Assembly (NCBI GenBank): GCA_023055425.1
Contig: JALGPY010000003.1
Location: 24,983,001-25,047,000, forward strand
DNA length: 64,000 nucleotides
Direction: 5' to 3'
Source: Linanthus parryae
Taxonomy: Eukaryota; Streptophyta; Magnoliopsida; Ericales; Polemoniaceae
Part shown: positions 46,120 through 57,683 of the stretch, piece after piece
Layout of the letters: each line of letters starts with the position of its first letter
Position numbering within the stretch: the stretch's first letter is position 1
Made by a program: the position numbers and the translations under genes
Notes under the pieces: model-generated
Database searches by the model: none
What the model was told of the DNA's origin: nothing
The model's input: the letters and a program-made list of their open reading frames with translations, nothing else

Positions 46120-48663
46120 TCAAATTGCGGGAGTTGCATGAAGCCATTCAATGACTCCAATTAAATTCCCGTCCACGTACGGTTTCGCTCTCTGGCCATT
46201 TACCTTAAACCTGTTCCCATTTGCATCCTCTACCTCAAGAGATCCCCATGGATAAACTGCAGTAATCGTGTAGGGACCACTCCACCTAGATTTCAATTTC
46301 CCTGGAAACAGCTTTAGTCTGGCATTGAAGATCAATACTTTCTGTCCTACCTTGAAGTCTCTCGGGATGATGTGCTTGTCGTGCCACAGTTTTGTCCTCT
46401 CCTTATAGATTCTCGCACTTTCATACGCCATCAATCGAAATTCTTCAAGTTCAAGTAGCGCTTGCTTTCGTAGCTCACCTGAGAGGTTAGCGTCCAAATT
46501 GATCTTCTTTAAGGCCCAGAATGCCTTGTGCTCAAGTTCCACCGGAAGATGACATGACTTCCCAAATACTAACTGGTAGGGAGACATGCCTAAAGGAGTC
46601 TTGTAAGCAGTCCTATACGCCCATAAGCTATCATCTAAATGCAGAGACCAATCTTTGCGTCCCGGGTTGACTGTCTTCTCCAGAATCCCTTTTATCTCTC
46701 GGTTAGAAACTTCTGCTTGTCCATTCGACTGCGGATGATAGGCCAGTGATATCTTATGCGTCTTTACCCCATATTTGCTCAAGACATTGGCAAAGACTTT
46801 ATTCACGAAATGCGATCCTTCATCACTTATTATGGCTCTGGGAGTTCCAAACCGTGTAAAAATGCTCTTACGCACGAATCTCTCTACAGTAGCTCCATCG
46901 TTTTTGGGGCAAGCCATTGCCTCCACCCACTTGGTCACATAATCCACAGCTAACAGTATATAAAGATTGCCAAGTGAAGACGGGAATGGTCCCATGAAAT
47001 CAATGCCCCAGACATCAAAGGGCTCTACTTCCAACACGAAATTTTGAGGCATCTCGTTTCGGTTGGAGATATTGCCGGTTCTCTGACATCGATCACATTG
47101 CTGTACAAATAGATGAGCATCTTTATGTAAAGAAGGCCAGTAAAATCCACTTTGCAATACCTTTGCCACAGTACGCGTTTTGCCAAAATGTCCTCCGCAA
47201 TTCAATTCGTGGCAGTGTCTAAGAATGTCCAAAGTGTCTGGCTCAGCTACGCATCTTCTCAACACATTGTCAGCTCCCAACCTAAACAAATAGGGGTCAT
47301 CCCAGAAATAATGTCGTGCATCTGCGAAAAATTTCTTTTTCTGATGGAAAGACATGTCTTTCGGGACAATCTTGAGCGCCTTGAAATTTGCCAAATCCGC
47401 AAACCAAGGCACAGCTGCTACCACTACCATAAGTTGTTCGTCTGGAAAATCTTCTCTAATCGGCACATCTTCTTGTTTTTCGTTATCCAGTCGTGACAAA
47501 TGGTCTGCAACAACGTTCTCTACACCCTTTTTGTCCTTTATCACTATGTCAAACTCTTGCATTAGCAACACCCATCGGATCAATCTAGGCTTCGCATCCT
47601 TCTTTGCAAGAAGATATTTGAGGGCTGCATGGTCCGTGAAAATAGTCACCTGAGAACCCACAAGGTATGGACGAAACTTGTCCAATGCGAAGATAATAGC
47701 CAACATCTCTTTCTCCGTGGTGGCATAATTAACCTGTGCAGTATTAAGAGTACGACTAGCATAGTAAATTACATGAGCTACCTTGTCTTTCCGCTGTCCC
47801 AGCACTGCTCCCACCGCGTAATCGCTGGCATCACACATAAGTTCGAACGGTAAGGTCCAGTCTGGGGTGGCTATAATGGGAGAACTAATCAGCTTTTTCT
47901 TGAGCAAATCAAAAGCTGTCTTGCAGTCTTCATTGAAATCAAACACGGCATCTTTCTCAAGCAAACCAGATAAAGGCTTTGTGATTTTCGAAAAGTCCTT
48001 AATGAAGCGCCGATAGAAACCTGCATGTCCCAAGAAACTCCGTACCCCTTTGACAGACGTAGGGTAAGGAAGCTTCTCAATCACCTCAATCTTCGCCCGG
48101 TCTACCTCTAAACCTTTACTGGAAATCTTGTGCCCCAATACTATTCCCTCGGTCACCATGAAATGGCACTTCTCCCAGTTGAGCACTAGGTTGGTGTCAA
48201 TACATCTGTCCAGTACCCGAGCTAGCTGCTGGAGACAGTCTTCGAACCCATCACCATAAAGCGAAAAATCATCCATGAAGACTTCAAAATTTTGCTCCAT
48301 CATGTCTGAGAAGATAGACATCATACACCTCTGAAACGTAGCTGGGGCATTGCATAGCCCAAAGGGCATGCGTCTGAATGCAAAAGTCCCATATGGACAA
48401 GTAAATGTCGTCTTCTCCTGGTCAGCTGGCTCAATCGCTATCTGATTATACCCAGAATATCCATCCAAACAGCAGTAGTGTGAATGGTGAGCCAGCCTAT
48501 CAAGCATCTGGTCCACAAATGGGAGGGGAAAATGATCCTTCAAAGTGGCATCATTGAGTTTGCGGTAGTCCATGCAAACTCTCCACCCAGTAACGGTACG
48601 GGTGGCAATTTGATCACCTTTTTCCCTTCCACCACAGTTATACCTCCCTTCTTGGGGACACAT
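46120..48663 (-). pseudogene. Athila pol: reverse transcriptase, RNase H, integrase
   Basis: An 847-codon frame. The reverse transcriptase shows [32 protein letters not shown] and the active-site FMDD. RNase H follows ([18 protein letters not shown]). The integrase then has an H-H-C-C finger ([10 protein letters not shown] ... CDRCQ) and DDE acids in [17 protein letters not shown] and SNGQAEVSN. It is complete through the C-terminal [12 protein letters not shown] module. It is separated from gag-protease only by a one-base shift near 48,610 in a run of A (minus strand AGGGAAAAAGG). One lost A would explain it, though a programmed shift cannot be excluded by eye. All other coding sequence is open. 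Confidence 0.93.
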
Positions 48664-51530
48664 TGTACCGGGCTAGTCCACGTGCTGTCGGAAATCGGAT
48701 AGATGATGCCTGCTTCCAACCATTTAAGCACCTCTTTCTTCACCACCTCCTGCATGTGAGGGTTGAGGCGGCGCTGAAATTGAACTACCGGCTTCTTGTC
48801 TTCCATGAGCCTGATCTTATGCTGGCAAACTGTGGGGCTGATCCCCTTAATATCTGCTATGGTCCATCCCATAGCTGCTTTCCTCTTCTGTAGTACCTTG
48901 AGAAGCTGCTCCTCCTGTTCCCTGTCCAAACATGCAGATACAATCACAGGTAAAGTATCATTAGATCCCAAGTATAAATATTTCAAATGAACAGGCAAAG
49001 GCTTTAATTCTAAAACAGGAGCAGTAATAAGAGAAGGAGTAAGAATCTTCCTGCTTCCCTCATTAAAGAGGGGTAACGGTGGGCGCCAATGAACATCTAA
49101 AGCTTGCTCTTTCTCGCTGGAATCAAATAGAGCAAGCTCCTCATATAGTTGCTCCAACAAAGTATCGTCCTCCTCGTCCATCGTGTATACCTCCACCCCA
49201 AAGCACTGCTCGCTCACCGCGTATGCGGGAAACTTCATAGCCTCAAATACATTGAAGGCCACCTTCTCATCGTTGATCTGCATTGTCAGCTCCCCATTGG
49301 CCACATCAATGATAGTTCTCCCAGTGGCCAGGAATGGACGGCCCAAAATAAGAGGAACATCATCGTCGGCCTCCATGTCTAAGATCACAAAATCCGCTGG
49401 GAAGATGAGTCCTTCAACTCTCACTAATACATCCTCTAAAACACCTCTGGGGCGTTTTATTGTGCGATCAGCCATCTGCAAGCACATCCTGGTAGGCTTA
49501 GGATCTCCCACACCAAGTTGCTCAAAAACCGACGTGGGCATCAAATTAATATTTGCACCAAGGTCACATAACGCCCTCCCATGAAATGCGTCTCCCAATG
49601 TAACAGGAATGATGAAACCGCCAGGATCTTTCATCTTCTTTGGTAGCGCCTTTTGCACAACTGCGCTACACTTCTCATTCAGAGTTACGGTTTCAAAGTC
49701 ATCCATGCGCCTCCGATTAGAAAGGAGGTCCTTGATAAATTTGGCATATTTAGGCATTTGTGAAATGGCCTCCGCAAAAGGTATATTAATGTGCAGTTTC
49801 CTGAAGATATCCACAAACTTCTTGAAATGCTTGGCATCCTCTTGACTCTTCAATCTTTGCGGGTATGGCACTCGCACACTATATTCCTCCCTTGGCTTCT
49901 GTTTCTCATCCGACTTCCTCACCGTGTCCTTTGATTGGGGATTCACGGTAGGCACGGGAATCTCTTCATCCAAAGCTTTCTCAGTGGCCTTAGTCGCCTC
50001 AGCTCGCGCGTGGCTAGGATATGGGGGATCCTCAGTAGTGATGCCACTGCGAGTTGTGATGGCATTTAGCTGCTCATTAGGAGTGATGGTATTTGCTGGA
50101 AGCATACCTGGTGGAAGCTTGATATTTTGATTGGCGATCTGCCCAATCTGAGTCTCGTGGCTCTTCATTGTGGCTTGTATTGAGACAATCGTGCTCTCCA
50201 TCCTGTCTTGATTAGCTAGGAGCTTTCTCAATAGAGCATTCGTCTCTTGATCTTCTTTCTGTGGAGCCTGCTGTTGTGGAATTTGCCTTTGAGCTTGATA
50301 TGGAACATTGGGTCTCTGACCGGGTGCATATAATCCACTGTTCGGATTGGCATAGCTGAAGTTGGGATGATTACGATTGTTGGGATGATAGGTGTTAGGC
50401 CATTGCTGCTGTCGCATAAAATTCACATCTTCAACACTATTATCATATCCCTGGCTTTCATCTGCTAGTAATTCACCCATGGGCTTCTGTGTTGGAGGAT
50501 GCATACCGTGAAATGCTGAGGTCATGGATTCCAGCTTTTGTTCCATCGATTCAATCTTGTTGACTAAGGATGTATCCCCCGGTTTGGAGTACCTACGCGT
50601 TTCAGTTCGTGTAGACTCTCTCTTTGACGCGTTGTTCAGCAGATCTTGAGCTCGCTGTGCTCCAAGTCCCATAAAATTACCTCCAGCTAGCATATCTAAC
50701 TGGTCAGTTGTCTCCTTGTCTAACGCAGTGTAGAAGTAATGGAAGAGCTTGTGCCATGGCTCTCCATGATTCGGACATCTACGGAGAATTTGACTGAACT
50801 TCCTCCACGCATCTCCCAACGAGCTGTCTTCATCCTGAGTGAATTTTGCAATCTCAGCCATCTGCTGAGCGACTCTGGATGGTGGCAGATACTTCCTCAG
50901 AAACTCATGACAACAATCCGCCCATGTCACTATGCTACCAGCTGGCAGCTCCATAATCCACTTCTTGGCTTTTCCAGATAAGGAGAAGGGAAATAGTAAT
51001 AGCTTAACTGTTTCATCTGGAACTCGCTGGTCGTGCAGGGTTGATGTGATTTGCTCAAATACCAGCAGATGGTGATTGGGATCATCTCCTGGAGCTCCGT
51101 TGAATGCGCACTCATCACGAACCATATTGATCATATGTTGACGCAACTCGAAGTGTTGGGCATTGATCTGTGGCCTGACAATGGTAGGCTGATAACATGC
51201 TGGAGTAGTTCTGAAATAATCCACCATGGGGCGTTCTTCAATCTCAGCATTGTTCTGCCTGTTGTTTTCCCCATTATTCCCATTATTGTTCCCACCGATG
51301 TTCGCCACTTGTGCCCCCACACCAGGACGTGGTGGATTTGGGGGAGCCATTCGATCCATCCTTGCCTGCATCTCAGCCATTTGAGCTCTCACCTCCTCAG
51401 CTTCCGCTGCTCTGTTTGCAGCCTCCTCTACAGCTGAAGCTCTAGCTGCTTCCGCATCTTGCATACCTTTGCGGATTCTCTCAAACTCAGCTCTCGTCTC
51501 TTCATCCATAACTACTGAGCTTGAATTCAT
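48540..51530 (-). CDS. Athila gag-protease and start of reverse transcriptase
   Basis: A 996-codon frame starting [19 protein letters not shown]. The N-terminus is an Ala/Glu-rich coiled coil. Residues about 130-310 are the Athila-type gag core ([36 protein letters not shown]). A Pro/Gln/Asn-rich middle follows, then an aspartic protease with [10 protein letters not shown] in the usual D-S/T-G position (here DLGA, typical of Athila) and [10 protein letters not shown]. It ends within the reverse-transcriptase lead-in ([14 protein letters not shown] [14 protein letters not shown]) where the frame shifts. Gag forms the particle that holds the RNA; protease cuts the polyprotein. Confidence 0.92.
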   Translation of the reverse strand: MNSSSVVMDEETRAEFERIRKGMQDAEAARASAVEEAANRAAEAEEVRAQMAEMQARMDRMAPPNPPRPGVGAQVANIGGNNNGNNGENNRQNNAEIEERPMVDYFRTTPACYQPTIVRPQINAQHFELRQHMINMVRDECAFNGAPGDDPNHHLLVFEQITSTLHDQRVPDETVKLLLFPFSLSGKAKKWIMELPAGSIVTWADCCHEFLRKYLPPSRVAQQMAEIAKFTQDEDSSLGDAWRKFSQILRRCPNHGEPWHKLFHYFYTALDKETTDQLDMLAGGNFMGLGAQRAQDLLNNASKRESTRTETRRYSKPGDTSLVNKIESMEQKLESMTSAFHGMHPPTQKPMGELLADESQGYDNSVEDVNFMRQQQWPNTYHPNNRNHPNFSYANPNSGLYAPGQRPNVPYQAQRQIPQQQAPQKEDQETNALLRKLLANQDRMESTIVSIQATMKSHETQIGQIANQNIKLPPGMLPANTITPNEQLNAITTRSGITTEDPPYPSHARAEATKATEKALDEEIPVPTVNPQSKDTVRKSDEKQKPREEYSVRVPYPQRLKSQEDAKHFKKFVDIFRKLHINIPFAEAISQMPKYAKFIKDLLSNRRRMDDFETVTLNEKCSAVVQKALPKKMKDPGGFIIPVTLGDAFHGRALCDLGANINLMPTSVFEQLGVGDPKPTRMCLQMADRTIKRPRGVLEDVLVRVEGLIFPADFVILDMEADDDVPLILGRPFLATGRTIIDVANGELTMQINDEKVAFNVFEAMKFPAYAVSEQCFGVEVYTMDEEDDTLLEQLYEELALFDSSEKEQALDVHWRPPLPLFNEGSRKILTPSLITAPVLELKPLPVHLKYLYLGSNDTLPVIVSACLDREQEEQLLKVLQKRKAAMGWTIADIKGISPTVCQHKIRLMEDKKPVVQFQRRLNPHMQEVVKKEVLKWLEAGIIYPISDSTWTSPVQCVPKKGGITVVEGKKVIKLPPVPLLGGEFAWTTANSMMPL

Positions 51531-51724
51531 CTTGTCTCTACGCTGTGCTTTTAATAAGGATTACGGGTCTTCAAACGTTGGATACAAAGGTTCGTCTCGA
51601 GAACGGGTCATGCACCGTATAAATCAACCTGAAATCACGAAATACGCAAAACGTAGGTGAGTAACGGATATAAACAATAAATTAAAATCCCTAAGGCTAG
51701 GAATTATAACTAATTTAGCCGAAG

Positions 51725-51742
51725 TCCCCGGCAACGGCGCCA
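51725..51742 (-). promoter_or_regulatory. Athila primer-binding site, tRNA-Asp type
   Basis: On the minus strand the sequence is TGGCGCCGTTGCCGGGGA, complementary to the 3' end of plant tRNA-Asp, six bases after the 5' LTR. This is the usual Athila primer site for starting reverse transcription. Confidence 0.9.
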
Positions 51743-51748
51743 AAAACT

Positions 51749-53303
51749 TGACACGCTCCAACTGCAAGTGCACAGCTGTCGTGTGTAGTAATAAACCGGA
51801 AATCCGGGTTGTCGAACCCAAGGGACTTTGTTTAAATTAATTACTATTCTAAACCTTATGTGGGCACGTCGCAAGTTGTGTTTTTATCTAATTCTAAGAA
51901 ATTAAACGCAAAGTTCTCAATTAACCAAGTGAAATAGTTCACGATTAATAAAGAATGAATTTTAGGGTTTTTGTCAAATAAGAGAAAAGTACCAGGAATT
52001 CTCTAGGTTCACTAGGTTAATCTAAATTTATATCTTGATTTGTAAAACAACCACGTGTTATTCACTATTAATCAAGCAATGTTAAACTTACCGAGTTACC
52101 AAGCAAGTTCACTATACTTTAACTAAACCAAACCGAGTTACCAAGCCTATTTTAGCTTCAAGTATGCATTAAAACCATATTTCTACTTTAACGATCCTAG
52201 TTAACTATGCCAAGTTACCAAACATTGATACGACTAGGTGGATTATTCAATTTTCCGACTAATTCTCACGGAGTTACCACGTGAAAACTAATTGAATTTA
52301 CCTCTACGTTAGCTACTCGCAAAGATAATATAATTACGAACGTAAATAATTCATAATAGTGAATAAACACATGAGATTAAGCTAGAACATGCATTACAAT
52401 CATCAAAACATCAACTTTAGATCAAACCCTAGCTACACCAAACCAGAATTCCCAGCAAAAAGTGTTTAGCTACTCATATTCATAATCAAAACGACAAGTC
52501 TAATGAGTTTAAACATAAAAATCAAGAAAAGACGAGAGTTTAGAATCCAAACGAATGATCCAAAGCTCCTAAGCTCTCCCAAAGGCTTCTTGATCTCCAA
52601 AAGATGTCTCTAATGTCAAAAACTACTGAAAAAGTCGACCTAAAAGACTTAAATACGTTTCCATAATCTTATTACAAAGTTTGGATAAACTACGAAAAAG
52701 CCCCGGAAAAATTCTGCACATTCCAGCGATCTCTTCGCACGAAGACATTTGTCTTCGCACGAAGAGTCTTCGTACGAAGACTTCTGCCCTTCGTGCGAAG
52801 ATCTTCTCATGTAGATACTGCAAGCATGTTTTGGAAGAGAATTCAGCCGAGCCAAAATTTGGCTAAGTGTTTTGTCTTCGCACGAAGACAAATGTCTTCG
52901 CACGAAGACCCTCTGTTCCAGCCCTCTTTTTGTTGACTTTCTCTTCCTTCCTTTGACTTTCCTCTTCCTTCCTTCTTCCATTGACCCTCCTTTGATTTCC
53001 TTTGACTTTCCTCTTCCTTTTGACTTGCCTTTGAGTTCCTTGTTTCCGAAGTTCGCTTCCATATCCCGCATGATCCTCCAAGCCCTGTTTTCCTGCGAAT
53101 CACAACACGAAAACACAACCCGTGATCATATCACAATAAACGCTCAAAAATCTAAAGAAACGCCCGGATTTAACAAGTAATGCATATGAACTCACATTAT
53201 CACATTTAAGCTCAATTTACTCAAAAGACGACGAATTCTCCATGATAAGCACGCAAAACGTAGAAATAAAAGGCATAAAATAACTCCGAAAACGGAGTTA
53301 TCA
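51749..53303 (-). repeat. Athila 5' LTR
   Basis: 1,555 bp, differing from the 3' LTR at two positions by eye. Contains the same six-palindrome module (52,728-52,914). It would drive transcription toward lower coordinates. Confidence 0.97.
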
Positions 53304-53683
53304 GGGACGACACCATTTTCGTGAACCCATGGTCGTCCTAATAGAAAATTGTAAGAAGTTTTCGCATCAATAACATGGAACAGGGTACTCGCCTCGAGTT
53401 CTCTAATTGTTAATTGTATGCGGATTATGCCGATTGCTCTTTGCCCGCCTTGATTGAATCCTTGAATGATTACTCGACTACGCGATAGCTCGTCCACCAA
53501 TATGCCCAGCTTTTTCATCACGGATTTAGGCATGATGTTTACGGCCGATCCTCCATCGATGAAGATACGATTCATTCGTTGCTCTCGGATGTATCCAGCT
53601 ACGAACAAAGGGCGGTTGTGCGGTTTGGATCCTAATTGCAGATCTTCATCGGAGAAGGTGATCGTGGCGAAGAATGACGCCAT
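53304..53683 (-). pseudogene. Tat protease fragment, 5' side of the Athila insertion
   Basis: The frame reads MASFFATITFSDEDLQLGSK and the protease core FIDGGSAVNIMP (aspartate of the active site) and LLGRPWVHENGVVP, where the Athila begins. The rest of the domain resumes at 39,254. It overlaps the gag frame by 52 bases in another frame. Confidence 0.85.
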
Positions 53684-55629
53684 ATTGCTGAGGCCGCTTG
53701 TGCACTATTCTCTTCTCTTGTGCAAAGTACGTGTTGGGATTCCTCTTCAGATTCTCCAGCAGGGAGCTCATTTTCTCCCTTGTTCTCATCCCCCTCATCC
53801 GCGGAGACTACGTAGGTGGCCACAACATGATTCGACTCTTCCATCTCATCGATGTCAAGTATTATTTTGTTCTTCCTCGCAAGATCAATCAGCAACTCCT
53901 TTAGTACAAAGCATTTCCCGATGGGGTGGCCTACGATACGATGATAATTACAGTACTTTGGGTCACCGGTTCTCCCCATTTCTTCTGGGCTCTTGCACTC
54001 GGGCAGCTCGATAACCTTCTTCTTGAGTAGGTCTTCCAACATCCCCGGCACATCGGCATCGGGAAAAGGATACTTCTTTTCTTGTAGCTCTTTCAAGGTT
54101 AGACGCGCTTCCTTTTGTGGACGATAACCCTCCTTGTTTTTACCCTTCTTTTCCTTGGCTGATATCCTCACAGGGGCCATAGTCGTTACCATGGATTCTT
54201 TGGCCTTAGGTTTGAATGACTTATCGTCCTTGTTTTTGTCCTTCTTTTCATGTCGTGGTTCCGTGATATGGGGGTTTCTTCCTCCATGTTGTGCTATGCT
54301 TATTTCCATGTCGTGGGCACGAGTGGCTAGTTCCTTAAATGTGCGCGGACTAATTCCTTGGAGAATGTAAAGGAGCCCGCAGTTCATACCCTGCATGCAC
54401 ATTTCCACTGCGGATACGTCAGACAATCGATCTCGGCAATCGAGGCTCAAAGAACGCCACCTGTTAATGTAATCTATCACGGGCTCGTCTTTCCACTGCT
54501 TCGTGTTCGTTAGCTCAATCATGCTCACGGTACGGCGAGTGCTATAGAACCGACTAAGGAATTCACGCTCCATTTGATCCCAACTGTCAATGGATTCAGG
54601 GGTTAAACCGATGTACCATTCAAAAGCATTATCCTTGAGAGTACGGACAAATTGATTTACCAGCCAATCTCCTTCGGTCCCTGCATTGTTGCTAGTCTCA
54701 ATGAAATGTGCAACGTGCTGCTTCGGGTTACCCTTTCCGTCAAACAGTTGGAGTGAGGGAGGGATGTAGCCTTTAGGCATTGGCAACCTATCAATCCTTT
54801 GATTGTAAGGCTTGGTGTATCTAATTGACGTGTGTGAAGTGCCACCATACTGTGCCCTCACAACATTTTGGATCAAATCGTCCAACTGTTGCATGGAAAA
54901 CGGAGGGATAAGCGTCGAGCTTCTTTGTGGAGCCGCCTCACGCTGTAATGCATTTGATTGTTGCAACTCATTGGCATTCGGAGGTTTTATAACGCCGCTA
55001 GAATTTCCAAAAGCTGCGACATTATCTTTTGCAGTTGGGTTTGGTGGATGCGAATCGTCTTGGCTCATCTCAACCACGTTCAAACTCTCTATCTTGTTCA
55101 TGAGCGAGGCAATTTGGAGGTCTTTCTCCCCGACGGTCCTTTGGAGTTTTTCGATTGCCTCCATCATGGCCCCCAATTTCTCCTCGACGCTAGACGCCCC
55201 TGTCGTCATTGCTTGCACAGCTAACGTACGAGATGACTCCTCTTGATTCAATGGATCCCAATGTTTGGGGCTAGGCGAAGACGAACCCGATTCTGACCCT
55301 GCACTTAAATTCACATTTACCTTTGGTAAGTTTCGACACTGCGACGGAGCTTCAAGGGAGAGAGTGGAGGGAAACGATGAACGTCCCCTCTTAGCATCCG
55401 CTTCTTTTGCCGCAAGAGCGTTATCGTGATTCTCTTGAATCTCATCAATTTCTTTCATCTTCCTTTCCATGTCACTTGTAGAGACGGAAGAAGTCTTGAT
55501 TCCACTAAGGCCTTTGGTCGCCTTTGATGCAACTGGTTGCTTCGTGAGAGTCGCCTCTACTTTCGCTTTGCTTCTGGTAAAGTGCCCTGAAGACGTACTG
55601 CTGCTGCTTTGCGCTTTCCTTGATGCCAT
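53632..55629 (-). CDS. Tat gag
   Basis: I chose the ATG at 55,629 (MASRKAQSSSS) rather than the earlier one at 55,707, which lies too close to the LTR. The first 200 residues are Ser-rich and then coiled coil (VEEKLGAMMEAIEKLQRTV). Residues about 290-460 are the retrotransposon gag core (PF03732): WYIGLTPESIDSWDQMEREF, FLSRFYSTRRTVSM. A CNYHRIVGHPIGKC motif near residue 580 is the variant zinc-like finger of Tat gags. The end of the frame (IWRHSSPRSP) diverges where the protease frame takes over, so a one-base shift near 53,685 separates gag from pol. Confidence 0.88.
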   Translation of the reverse strand: MASRKAQSSSSTSSGHFTRSKAKVEATLTKQPVASKATKGLSGIKTSSVSTSDMERKMKEIDEIQENHDNALAAKEADAKRGRSSFPSTLSLEAPSQCRNLPKVNVNLSAGSESGSSSPSPKHWDPLNQEESSRTLAVQAMTTGASSVEEKLGAMMEAIEKLQRTVGEKDLQIASLMNKIESLNVVEMSQDDSHPPNPTAKDNVAAFGNSSGVIKPPNANELQQSNALQREAAPQRSSTLIPPFSMQQLDDLIQNVVRAQYGGTSHTSIRYTKPYNQRIDRLPMPKGYIPPSLQLFDGKGNPKQHVAHFIETSNNAGTEGDWLVNQFVRTLKDNAFEWYIGLTPESIDSWDQMEREFLSRFYSTRRTVSMIELTNTKQWKDEPVIDYINRWRSLSLDCRDRLSDVSAVEMCMQGMNCGLLYILQGISPRTFKELATRAHDMEISIAQHGGRNPHITEPRHEKKDKNKDDKSFKPKAKESMVTTMAPVRISAKEKKGKNKEGYRPQKEARLTLKELQEKKYPFPDADVPGMLEDLLKKKVIELPECKSPEEMGRTGDPKYCNYHRIVGHPIGKCFVLKELLIDLARKNKIILDIDEMEESNHVVATYVVSADEGDENKGENELPAGESEEESQHVLCTREENSAQAASAIWRHSSPRSPSPMKICN

Positions 55630-55676
55630 TGGAATACGACGTTCCAGATGTAGGAGAAAAAGATGAGAGGAAGAAA

Positions 55677-55695
55677 GGTCCCACTGGGCATGCCA
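55677..55695 (-). promoter_or_regulatory. Tat primer-binding site
   Basis: On the minus strand TGGCATGCCCAGTGGGACC follows the 5' LTR by five bases. Similar TTGGCACGCCCGGTGGGAC strings are common primer sites in plant gypsy elements; I cannot name the tRNA with confidence. Confidence 0.6.
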
Positions 55696-55700
55696 AAATT

Positions 55701-56616
55701 TGTACACACAAATTTTGCAAACTCAGCGAAAAGGACGCAAAATGTAAGTGCAAAAATTTAATTTGTATTTAATTTGGGTTAAAGTGGGTACAATCCTCTT
55801 GATTTTACACCGGATCGGAAACCTCTGATTAAATCTCCTACTTCTTGACTTTGTTGACTTGTAGCGTGATGATGACAAGCTTTCTTCAAAGAGACGAGGT
55901 CGGCGATGTAGTTGACTTTTGACCTTAGAACGGCAATATTTGATGAAGAACGGTCCGTGGCTTCAAACTCAAATTTTGAGGAACTTGAGGTGGAAGGACT
56001 TGTGTCTTCGGGCTTCCGTGCAATGGTCGTGTGGGGGCGAAGCTCGAAAGAGGGCTCGAAAGCTTGATCTCGATCGCCCTTCGTGTACGTTTGCGTTCTT
56101 GAATCTCCGGCGAAAGGCTTATGGATCTTCAAGAAAGTCTTCGTGTGCGTTCGCGTCCTTGAATCTCCGGCGAGATGCTTGTGGATCTTCAAGAAAGTCT
56201 TCGTGTGCGTTCGCGTCCTTGAATCTCCGGCGGGATGCTTGTGGATCTTCAAGAGAGTCTTCAAAGTGTTGGAGAGCTCTGGCGTCTGCTAGCATGATGT
56301 CCTTGTGTGAGAATGAGAGTATCTATTTATAGACTCTTGTGTAGGGACTGGTTTGTAAAAATCTCTTAATTTCTTTTGATTTATTGCGTAAAGCCCCCTC
56401 GACTTTACGAGGGATCCTTTTTAAGGACATTTAAGGACTTTAAATGCAATTTTGTTTTAACCCAACAACAAGTGGGCTTGCTGCCACCATTGGGCTTGGC
56501 CCGAGACGTATTGAGAGGCTTGTTGCGTTTTTAAAGCTCATCGTGGCTCGACTTTAACCGAACTAATTAAAATTAATTAATTCATAAAAAAGTGTTAAAA
56601 ATTTTTAATGTCTACA
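55701..56616 (-). repeat. 5' LTR of the minus-strand Tat element
   Basis: 916 bp with TG...CA ends, next to target copy GTATG. A minus-strand TATA box CTATAAATAG is at 56,323-56,332. It includes a triple 60-bp repeat (see separate entry). Confidence 0.92.
56083..56268. repeat. Three tandem 60-bp units in the Tat 5' LTR
   Basis: GAATCTCCGGCG begins at 56,101, 56,161 and 56,221, exactly 60 bases apart, each followed by CTT(G/A)TGGATCTTCAAGA and GTCTTCGTGTGCGTTCGCGT. Because 60 is a multiple of three, frames stay open on both strands, so the open frames here are probably a by-product. Confidence 0.92.
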
Positions 56617-56621
56617 GTATG

Positions 56622-57683
56622 TATGCTTTCGAATCAAGTAAACGTTTTATGTCCCATGGATGCTAATAAAAATAAAGGATGATTTATGTGATAAAACACG
56701 TTTTCAGAAAGGCCACGGTACCGGAGTGAAACCCCCTGTCGGGTATAGGCAGGCTACGACCCTTTTGCCGGGGCAATATAAGCAGGCAACGCGTCGCCTC
56801 ACGAGCCGTCGCGATGGACATGTCCTTACGCTACGTTATGTTAAGTCACAAAGGTTACACGGGCCATAAGATAAGAAATAAGCAAGCATGTTCAAGTATG
56901 TTAAGGTCTCCACGTGAGACAAAGCAAGATTCCTACTTGGAACAATATGATTTTACACGACTCAAGTTATGCCTTACGTTACTTTATCTATGATCCACAT
57001 TATGTTTTATGAATGTCACGATGTTTCAAGTTAGACAAGTATATGTATGTATGACTATGCCTTATGTTCATGACGCTCCATGGGCAAGTTAGCCCTTTTC
57101 ATTTTCCAAACCTACGGAGGAGCGTAGATGTAACTAACTGAGCTAGTTGAGCTCACCCTTTCACGTTACCTTTTCTTCAGGTTTTAAGGACACATAAGAA
57201 GCAAGAAGTAGCATGTCGTTAAGTTGATACGTGATGTGCTTGATGGTGCTTATGTGCATAGATGTTGATTAAATGCTCGTTGGCTTGGAGCTATTATAGA
57301 ACTCATGTTGTTATTTGTCTTAAGAATGTATAAGTTAAGTATTATGTATGTATAAGACTTTATTTGAGCCCTTGTATGATACCTAGGACCTTTCCCATGT
57401 TATGCTCTATCTACATTATGAGTCGAGATGGCTAAATGGTATTTATTTTCAGTTCCAACTTACTTTTCTTTACAATTCAAATTGTTTATCAAGACGAACC
57501 CAAGTGAATTTGTTATTTACGCTTCCGCAAAGTTATTTTTTGAAAATTTTATCACGACTTTTTTTATAATTAACTTATTTAGCCTCTCGACGAGTCACGG
57601 CCTCACAGGCATGTCGCGCCCTCGTCCCGTTAATGCAAGTTTTATTAATCGCTAATCGGGGTCGGCAGGAGGGGGATGTGACA
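56622..57683. other. Right part of the solo LTR
   Basis: Non-coding remainder of the long solo LTR, ending GGGGGATGTGACA. No gene is supported here. Confidence 0.65.

Larger units (their letters stand above)
39255..53303 (-). mobile_element. Athila-lineage Ty3/gypsy element, young and nearly intact
   Basis: Two 1,555-bp LTRs (39,255-40,809 and 51,749-53,303) bound it, with target duplication GGGAC at 39,250-39,254 and 53,304-53,308. It sits inside the protease region of the minus-strand Tat pol; the Tat reading frame resumes exactly across it. Reading the minus strand: 5' LTR, tRNA-Asp primer site, gag-pol, a third ORF, polypurine tract, 3' LTR. I count two mismatches between the LTRs (near 39,490/51,984 and 39,933/52,427). 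At a commonly used plant rate of 1.3e-8 per site per year this suggests roughly 50,000 years, with wide error. Confidence 0.95.
26870..56616 (-). mobile_element. Ty3/gypsy Tat-lineage element, minus strand, carrying a nested Athila
   Basis: Termini are TGTACACAC at 26,870 and TCTACA ending at 56,616, with target duplication GTATG at 26,865-26,869 and 56,617-56,621. On the minus strand the order is 5' LTR (56,616-55,701), primer site, gag, protease (split by Athila), RT, RNase H, second RNase H, integrase, tandem-repeat spacer, opposite-strand coding region and a truncated 3' LTR (27,139-26,870). The two RNase H domains place it in Tat. Without the Athila it is about 15.7 kb. The 270 bp shared by both LTRs differ at 4 positions by eye (about 1.5%). 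Several frameshifts inactivate pol. Confidence 0.9.
24756..57683. mobile_element. Long solo LTR (about 3.18 kb), split by nested insertions
   Basis: The left end begins TGTAATAACCC at 24,756 and the right end finishes GGATGTGACA at 57,683. The 5-bp direct repeat ATGAT flanks both (24,751-24,755 and 57,684-57,688). Removing the Tat element and its duplicated target leaves about 3,176 bp (24,756-26,869 plus 56,622-57,683). It has TG...CA ends, a TATAAAAG at 25,240 and no coding frame, as expected of a single LTR left by recombination. Long LTRs with such ends occur in Tekay/Del-type chromoviruses; that assignment is a guess. A non-autonomous element is an alternative. Confidence 0.75.

Noticed and set aside
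55779..56332. Open frames of 137 and 161 codons on both strands with Arg/Lys/Ser repeats
   Set aside because: They arise from the 60-bp triple repeat in an LTR, whose length is a multiple of three; no evidence of translation.
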